Assembly: GCF_008757455.1 (NCBI RefSeq)
Contig: NZ_VCMV01000013.1
Coordinates: 385,237-449,236, forward strand
DNA from: Microvirga brassicacearum
GTDB lineage: Bacteria > Pseudomonadota > Alphaproteobacteria > Rhizobiales > Beijerinckiaceae
DNA length: 64,000 nt
Reading direction: 5' to 3'
Part shown: positions 57,466-64,000 of the stretch, piece after piece
Layout of the letters: each line of letters opens with the position of its first letter
Numbering within the stretch: position 1 is the stretch's first letter
Notes under the pieces: model-generated
Databases searched by the model: none
Told to the model about the DNA's origin: nothing
What the model saw: only the letters and a program-made list of their open reading frames with translations
Position numbers and translations under genes: made by a program

Positions 57466-58083
57466 GTGGTTGCTCAAAATCCCACTACGGTCGTGTTCGA
57501 CGTCGGCAATGTCCTGCTGCGCTGGGACCCGCGCAACCTGTATCGCCAGATCTTTGCCGACGAGGCCGAGATGGAGTGGTTCCTGTCGGATGTGTGCACG
57601 CCGCACTGGAACATCGAGCAGGATCGCGGGCGCGATTGGGACGAGGCGGTGGCGCTTCTGACAAAGGACTTTCCGGCTTACGAGAGTCCCATCCGGGCTT
57701 TCCATCAGCGCTGGGAAGAAACCGTGTCGGGCACCATCGAGGTGAATGTCGAGCTGCTCGGCCGGCTGCGCGGGGCCGGCATTCCGAATTATTGCATCAC
57801 GAACTTCTCCGGCCCCAAATTCCAGATTTCGCAAGCGCGCTACCCGTTCCTCGCGGGCTTCGACGGCATCATCGTATCCGGCGACGAGCAGCTTCTGAAG
57901 CCCGAGCCTGAAATCTACAACCTGCTCCTCAGCCGCTACGGCCTGGAGGCCGGTGATTGCGTCTTCGTCGACGATTCGAAGGCCAATGTAGAGGGCGCCC
58001 GGGCCGTCGGCATGCATGCGATCCACTTCGTCGAGCCGATGGACCTGGCAGCCGAACTGCGCGGCTACGGCATCAAGGCCTGA
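57466..58083 (+). CDS. HAD-superfamily IA phosphatase
   Basis: A 205-residue HAD hydrolase. Motif I is VVFDVGNVLLRWD (nucleophile Asp, D-x-G-N form as in YihX), the cap helices follow, motif II is ITNFSG, motif III Lys in LLKPEPEIYNLLL and motif IV CVFVDDSKANVEGARAVG. YihX-type enzymes release glucose-1-phosphate phosphate; the substrate here is unproven. The start GTG 57466 has AGGGGA upstream. Same strand as maeB and hrpB. Confidence 0.92.
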   Translation: MVAQNPTTVVFDVGNVLLRWDPRNLYRQIFADEAEMEWFLSDVCTPHWNIEQDRGRDWDEAVALLTKDFPAYESPIRAFHQRWEETVSGTIEVNVELLGRLRGAGIPNYCITNFSGPKFQISQARYPFLAGFDGIIVSGDEQLLKPEPEIYNLLLSRYGLEAGDCVFVDDSKANVEGARAVGMHAIHFVEPMDLAAELRGYGIKA

Positions 58084-58124
58084 GGCCGGCTTGCTCTCGG
58101 CGACCGCATGGGCGATCAGGCATC

Positions 58125-60593
58125 ATGCGCGCTTTTGAGACTTCACTGCCGATCGATGAGGTTCTGGCCGAACTGACGACGAGCCTTCGCGCGCGTTCCA
58201 ATGCCGTGCTCGTTGCGCCGCCGGGTGCAGGCAAGACGACGCGGGTGCCGCTGGCGCTGCTCGACGAGCCGTGGGTGGCCGGCCGCAAGCTCATCCTGCT
58301 CGAACCCCGGCGTCTCGCGGCCCGCGCGGCGGCCGACCGCATGGCCCGGACACTTGGCGAAGAGGTCGGCGAGACCATCGGCCTGCGCGTCCGCCTTGGC
58401 TCGAAGATCAGCCGCAAGACCCGCATCGAAGTAGTGACCGAGGGCGTCTTCGCCCGCATGATCCTCGACGATCCGGGGCTCGACGGCATCGCCGCCGTGC
58501 TCTTCGACGAATTCCACGAGCGTTCTCTCGATGCGGATCTCGGCCTCGCGCTTGCCATCGATGCGCAGGGCGGCCTGCGCGACGACCTGCGGCTCCTCGT
58601 GATGTCCGCGACCCTCGACGGCGCCCGCGTCTCGCGGCTTCTGGGAGACGCTGCGGTGATCGAATCCGAAGGCCGCGCCTTTCCGGTCGAGACGCGCTAT
58701 CTGGGCCGTGATCCCAACCGCCGCATCGACGAGCAGGTGGCAGATGCGGTCACCCGAGCCCTGCGGGCAGATTCAGGCTCCATCCTTGTCTTCCTGCCGG
58801 GGCAGGGCGAGATCCGGAGGGTGGATCTGCTCCTGCGCGATCGCGTGAAGGACCCGCTGATTGATCTGGCGCCGCTCTATGGCGCGCTCGACCGCGCCGA
58901 GCAGGATCTCGCCGTCGGCCCGCTTGCGGCCGGCCGCCGGAAGGTGGTGCTCGCCACCTCCATCGCCGAAACGTCGCTGACGATCGAAGGCGTGCGCGTC
59001 GTCATCGATTCCGGGCTCGCGCGCATCCCCGTCTATGAGCCCGATATCGGCCTGACGCGGCTTGAGACCGTGCGCGTCTCGCGCGCCGCCGCCGATCAGC
59101 GACGGGGCCGCGCGGGGCGCACCGAGCCCGGAATCTGCTACCGCCTGTGGGAGGAGGCTGGAACCGGCGCGCTCGAGCCGTTTGCGCGTCCCGAAATCCT
59201 GTCCGCCGATCTGGCGCCGCTCCTGCTCGACTGCGCCGCATGGGGCGTCACCGACCCGACGACGCTTGCCTTTCTCGATTCCCCTCCGGCTCCCGCCGTG
59301 AAGGAAGCGCGGGCTTTGTTGCGGCAGTTGCACAGTCTCCATCCGGATGGCCGCATCACCGAGACCGGCCGCCGCCTGCGAGAACTTCCCTTGCCGCCGC
59401 GCCTGGCCCGGATGGTGCTGAGTGCCGGCGAAATCGGGCAGGAGCGAGAGGCCGCCGACCTTGCGGCAATCCTCGTCGAGCGCGGGCTAGGGGGCGAGTC
59501 GGTCGATCTGACGGAGCGCGTCGATCGCTTCCGTCGCGAGCGTTCGAAACGGGCCGAGGATATGCGTCGCATGGCCGACGGCTGGGCCCGGTCGAGCCGG
59601 ATCGCCCAGCCGACCCTGGGCTCGATGTCGGTCGGGGCGCTGCTGACGCTGGCTTATCCTGACCGCATCGCGAAGGCGCGCGGCAAGCCCGGCGAGTTCC
59701 TGATGGCGAACGGCCGGGGCGGTTCGGTCGAGCCGCATGATCGGTTGGCCAAGGAGCCGTATCTGGCGGTGGCCGAGATTGCCGGAGGCGCGGCATCGGC
59801 GCGGATCTTGGCGGCGGCGCCGATAACGGCGGAGGCGATCGAAGCCGCGCTGGGCGAAGACATCGTCCGGCGGGACGAGATCACCTTCGATCGTCAGGCA
59901 AAGGCGTTGCGGGCACGCGCGGTACGGCGCTATGGCGCGCTGTCGCTGAACGAACGCCCGCTGCCCGTTCCCGCAACCGAAGAGGCGGCTCGGGCGCTTG
60001 CCAATGGAATCGCCTCGATCGGCCTCGATCAGTTGCCTTGGTCCAGGGCCCTGTCGCAATGGCGCGAGCGCGTGGTCTTCCTGCGCAATGCGGAGGGCGC
60101 CGAATGGCCAGACCTGTCCGACGAGGCGCTGGCGACAAGTGTGGAAGATTGGCTCGCACCGCATCTGGTCGGCAGGAGCGGACTCAATGATATCGCGCCG
60201 GACCTCCTGAGCGAATCTCTGCGCGGCCTGCTGCCCTGGAACCTGCAACGGCGGCTCGATGCCGAGGCGCCAACCCACGTGGAGGTGCCGACCGGCTCCC
60301 AAATTCCGGTGGATTACGGCAGCACGGAGGGCCCTGTTCTAGCGGTCAGGGTCCAGGAATTGTTCGGGCTCGACCAACATCCCAGTCTTGCAGGAGGGCG
60401 CGTGCCGTTGATCCTGCACCTGCTCTCGCCCGCCCAGAGGCCGATTCAGATCACGCGCGATCTGCCGGGGTTCTGGCGCGGGTCCTGGGCGGCGGTGCGG
60501 GCGGACATGCGCGGACAATATCCCAAGCACCCATGGCCCGAGGACCCGATCGCGGCGCCGCCAACCCGCCGCGCGAAGCCGCGAGGAAGCTAG
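58125..60593 (+). CDS. hrpB: ATP-dependent RNA helicase HrpB
   Basis: An 822-residue DExH helicase. Walker [10 protein letters not shown] (31-39), motif II DEFHER, motif [13 protein letters not shown], motif [14 protein letters not shown], then the HA2/OB-like domain and the HrpB-specific C-terminal [18 protein letters not shown]. HrpB is a poorly characterised non-essential RNA helicase in proteobacteria. Start ATG 58125; the frame is open to 57957 inside the HAD gene. Its stop overlaps mgsA by 4 nt on the opposite strand. Confidence 0.96.
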   Translation: MRAFETSLPIDEVLAELTTSLRARSNAVLVAPPGAGKTTRVPLALLDEPWVAGRKLILLEPRRLAARAAADRMARTLGEEVGETIGLRVRLGSKISRKTRIEVVTEGVFARMILDDPGLDGIAAVLFDEFHERSLDADLGLALAIDAQGGLRDDLRLLVMSATLDGARVSRLLGDAAVIESEGRAFPVETRYLGRDPNRRIDEQVADAVTRALRADSGSILVFLPGQGEIRRVDLLLRDRVKDPLIDLAPLYGALDRAEQDLAVGPLAAGRRKVVLATSIAETSLTIEGVRVVIDSGLARIPVYEPDIGLTRLETVRVSRAAADQRRGRAGRTEPGICYRLWEEAGTGALEPFARPEILSADLAPLLLDCAAWGVTDPTTLAFLDSPPAPAVKEARALLRQLHSLHPDGRITETGRRLRELPLPPRLARMVLSAGEIGQEREAADLAAILVERGLGGESVDLTERVDRFRRERSKRAEDMRRMADGWARSSRIAQPTLGSMSVGALLTLAYPDRIAKARGKPGEFLMANGRGGSVEPHDRLAKEPYLAVAEIAGGAASARILAAAPITAEAIEAALGEDIVRRDEITFDRQAKALRARAVRRYGALSLNERPLPVPATEEAARALANGIASIGLDQLPWSRALSQWRERVVFLRNAEGAEWPDLSDEALATSVEDWLAPHLVGRSGLNDIAPDLLSESLRGLLPWNLQRRLDAEAPTHVEVPTGSQIPVDYGSTEGPVLAVRVQELFGLDQHPSLAGGRVPLILHLLSPAQRPIQITRDLPGFWRGSWAAVRADMRGQYPKHPWPEDPIAAPPTRRAKPRGS

Positions 60594-60982
60594 GGCATGC
60601 TGATCTGGGTGACGAAACTGGCGATGAGCCGGTCGGCGGTCGCGCGGTTGAGCGCCATGGGGATGTTATAGACGAGGCTCACGCGCATCAGGGCCTTCAC
60701 GTCCACATCATGCGGATGCGGGGAGAGCGGATCGGCGAAGAAGAACAGCACGTCGATCCTTCCTTCGGCGATCATCGCACCGATCTGCTGGTCGCCGCCC
60801 AATGGACCGCTCTTGAGCCGGGTCACCGACAAATTGGGGCAGCGCTCCATCACGCGAGCCCCCGTCGTCCCGGTGGCGAAGAGCGAGAACTGGCCGATGG
60901 TGTGTTCGTGCATGGCGATGAAATCGGCCATGTCGTCCTTCTTGGCGTCGTGCGCGACAATCGCCAATGCGAGCTTTTTCAT
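60590..60982 (-). CDS. mgsA: Methylglyoxal synthase
   Basis: A 130-residue enzyme turning dihydroxyacetone phosphate into methylglyoxal, a bypass of lower glycolysis under phosphate limitation. Conserved: [12 protein letters not shown] (His11), [23 protein letters not shown] with the catalytic Asp, and [20 protein letters not shown] with the proton-shuttling His. Start ATG 60982. It converges with hrpB and follows the DUF1194 gene by 19 nt. Confidence 0.96.
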   Translation of the reverse strand: MKKLALAIVAHDAKKDDMADFIAMHEHTIGQFSLFATGTTGARVMERCPNLSVTRLKSGPLGGDQQIGAMIAEGRIDVLFFFADPLSPHPHDVDVKALMRVSLVYNIPMALNRATADRLIASFVTQISMP

Positions 60983-61001
60983 GATTGGTCCAAGTCGGGT
61001 C

Positions 61002-61799
61002 TCAATTATTCCAGCGCTCGCGCCATTGCATTTCACCCGTAAAGCAATTGGCCCGCGGGATATTCTGGATGCGCTCGATCCTCGGCGGGGGCGGCATGAG
61101 ATCGGCGATCTCCAGCAGAATCTTGGTCTTGATGGCGCTGACAAACTGGTCGCGCTCGCGGACCGGCACCATGAAGGCCCCCTGGCCGCCGATGACGCAT
61201 TCCTTGTAGTAGACATCGAGTTCCGGGATGTCGAGATAGCCGGGCTTGCGCAGCATGATCGGCAACCCGTTCACCGTAATGCCCTTGGCGATGGCGTCGC
61301 CGCGCGCTTCCTCCACGCCGCGACCCTGGTTGTTGGGACCATCCCCCGACACGTCGATGACGCGGCGCGTTGCGAGGACGCCGCTTTCGTCGAGAAGCTT
61401 GACGCTGAAATCGAGCGCGCCGGAAATCGAGGTACGCTGGGCGCGGCTCAAGGGCGTCGAGGCGATCTTGTCCGCAAACGCCATCAGACCCTCGCGACTG
61501 TCGAGGACCGTCCAGGGCACGATGATTTTCTGATCGGCGGCGCCGGCCCATTCCATATAGGCGACGGCGATCTTGCCGAGGACGCCTCCGCGGATGGCGT
61601 CGTGAACGAGGCTGGAGCGGAACGCTTCGGCGAAGCCTTCCCGCTGCAGGGCCTGTTCGTCCGTGTCCATCGAGAATGAAATATCCACAGCCACGACGAG
61701 GGCGAGATCGACCTCCGTCTCGGCGCGCGCTTCCGGGGTCCAGAGAGCCAGGATGACGCCTAATCCTGCAGCCAGACGGGCGAGGCCTTGCCGAACCAT
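61002..61799 (-). CDS. DUF1194 von Willebrand factor A-domain protein, exported
   Basis: A 265-residue protein with a signal peptide (1-26, cleavage after ARA) and a vWA-like DUF1194 domain. The MIDAS motif D-x-S-x-S is present ([14 protein letters not shown]), and [18 protein letters not shown] contributes the second metal loop. Such proteins bind divalent cations and protein ligands; the family is widespread in rhizobia but uncharacterised. ATG 61799 has AGGAGA 6 nt upstream. It lies between cmk and mgsA on the same strand. Confidence 0.9.
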   Translation of the reverse strand: MVRQGLARLAAGLGVILALWTPEARAETEVDLALVVAVDISFSMDTDEQALQREGFAEAFRSSLVHDAIRGGVLGKIAVAYMEWAGAADQKIIVPWTVLDSREGLMAFADKIASTPLSRAQRTSISGALDFSVKLLDESGVLATRRVIDVSGDGPNNQGRGVEEARGDAIAKGITVNGLPIMLRKPGYLDIPELDVYYKECVIGGQGAFMVPVRERDQFVSAIKTKILLEIADLMPPPPRIERIQNIPRANCFTGEMQWRERWNN

Positions 61800-61864
61800 C
61801 GTTGTCTCCTCTTCGGAGCCGGATTGGTTCGGGAAGTGTGGCAGCTTCTCGCCCTGACGCAAGG

Positions 61865-62494
61865 TCACTTTTGAGCAGGGCGGGCCTTGATGATGGCGAG
61901 CGCGGCCTCGAAGGCCGCATCGGCATCGAGATTGGTCGTATCAAGCGTGACCGCATCCGCCGCGGCCTTGAGGGGGGCCGTGCTGCGGTTCATGTCGCGC
62001 TGGTCGCGGCGACGGATGTCGTTCAGGATTCTCTCGTATTCGGAGGGTTCGCCGCGCCGCTGAAGCTCCAGGTGACGGCGGCGCGCACGCTCTTCAGGCG
62101 CCGCCGTGATGAAAAGCTTCACGTCGGCATGGGGGCACACCACGGTTCCGATATCGCGGCCGTCGAGAACGGCGCCGCCCTCTTGAGCAGCGAATTGATG
62201 CTGGAAGGTCAAAAGGGCGTCCCGCACCGGCTGGTAACCGGAAATCACCGACGCGAATTCGCCCATGGAAGCCCCACGCAGCCGCGGGTCCGCCAGCCGG
62301 TCGAGCGTAAGGCTCTGTGCCGCAAGCGTTGCAGCGGCGATATCGGTGAGCGCGGCCTTCTGGTCGATGAGCGTGCAGGCAACGGCGCGGTAGAGGAGAC
62401 CGGTATCGAGGTGGGCAAGGCCGAGATGCTCGGCGAGGCGGGTACCGAGCGTTCCCTTGCCGGATGCCGCCGGCCCGTCAATGGCGATGATCAT
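61865..62494 (-). CDS. cmk: Cytidylate kinase
   Basis: A 209-residue kinase phosphorylating CMP and dCMP. P-loop GPAASGKGT at 7-15, the CMP-binding DGRDIGTVVCPHADVKLFITA, and the LID region RRHLELQRRG with RDQRDMNRSTAPL. It lies 8 nt after aroA, the usual aroA-cmk pairing. In many alphaproteobacteria rpsA follows; here the DUF1194 gene does. Confidence 0.97.
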   Translation of the reverse strand: MIIAIDGPAASGKGTLGTRLAEHLGLAHLDTGLLYRAVACTLIDQKAALTDIAAATLAAQSLTLDRLADPRLRGASMGEFASVISGYQPVRDALLTFQHQFAAQEGGAVLDGRDIGTVVCPHADVKLFITAAPEERARRRHLELQRRGEPSEYERILNDIRRRDQRDMNRSTAPLKAAADAVTLDTTNLDADAAFEAALAIIKARPAQK

Positions 62495-62502
62495 GCGCTG
62501 CC

Positions 62503-63861
<1,359 letters not shown>

Positions 63862-63955
63862 CTATCCGTCGACCGTCGGGCGGCTCCTAACACGAGGTAA
63901 AGGTGGCGTCATCCCGAAGCCGGCTCGACAAGGCGGCGGCCCTGCAATTTCCCAT

Positions 63956-63984
63956 TTGACAAGGCATGCCCTCACGACTAACGG
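63956..63984 (+). promoter_or_regulatory. Possible promoter directed out of the window
   Basis: A perfect TTGACA (63956-63961), 17-nt spacer and TAACGG. The -10 is poor. If real it drives a gene beyond the right edge, divergent from aroA. Confidence 0.35.
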
Positions 63985-64000
63985 AGCGCTTCCATTTCTT

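Overview
The window is a 64 kb stretch of a GC-rich alphaproteobacterial chromosome, most probably from Hyphomicrobiales (Rhizobiales). Support comes from the gene content and order: hrcA divergent from rph-rdgB, dnaK-dnaJ, aroA-cmk, an FzlA-like GST beside queG, a DUF1127/LysR pair, a PmtA-type methyltransferase, an OlsB-like N-acyltransferase, a class II EPSP synthase, and promoters matching the alphaproteobacterial EcfG general-stress consensus. No rRNA, phage, transposase, integrase or CRISPR was seen, so genus cannot be fixed. The region is almost fully coding, with many 1-4 nt overlaps.

Layout. 1-2.9 kb: end of an SMP-30-like gene, tRNA-Ser(GGA), a small membrane protein, msrA, mepA. 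3-4.5 kb: a PRC-barrel gene and a lysine/alanine-rich histone H1-like gene that converge on one bidirectional terminator, each with an EcfG-type promoter. 4.5-7 kb: a repeat-bearing intergenic stretch, then a DMT-family transporter overlapping a small RecD-like helicase. 7.1-9.8 kb: the most distinctive locus, a soluble histidine kinase, a double-domain KaiC-like ATPase and a single-domain response regulator, followed by a DUF1328 gene. 10-13.9 kb: an orphan TakP-like TRAP binding protein, a lytic transglycosylase, an unknown exported protein and an SDR. 13.9-22 kb: lepA, dps, hrcA, rph, rdgB, DUF2852, a tetR gene and hemW.

22-31 kb: gshB, a lipid kinase, DUF1127/LysR, yraN-rsmI, an LppC-like lipoprotein, an OsmC-like protein and an ssuACB-like importer with a clear sigma70-type promoter. 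31-45 kb: glnD, grpE, a UPF0126 channel, an alkB-GNAT-gpmA operon, dapB, paired DUF1330 genes, pyrF, a pmtA-like gene, dnaJ-dnaK and a DUF2244 gene. grpE and dnaK carry upstream elements with identical geometry that resemble alphaproteobacterial RpoH promoters.

45-64 kb: nth, uppP, fzlA-like, queG, an epimerase, olsB-like, comM, mutS, maeB, a HAD phosphatase, hrpB, mgsA, a DUF1194 gene, cmk and aroA.

Together the segment is housekeeping (translation, tRNA and rRNA modification, protein folding, DNA repair, cell wall, nucleotide and amino-acid synthesis) with scattered stress functions (msrA, dps, PRC-barrel, histone-like, DUF1328, OsmC-like). The kinase-KaiC-regulator module and the EcfG-controlled histone-like/PRC pair are the parts most likely to hold undescribed biology.
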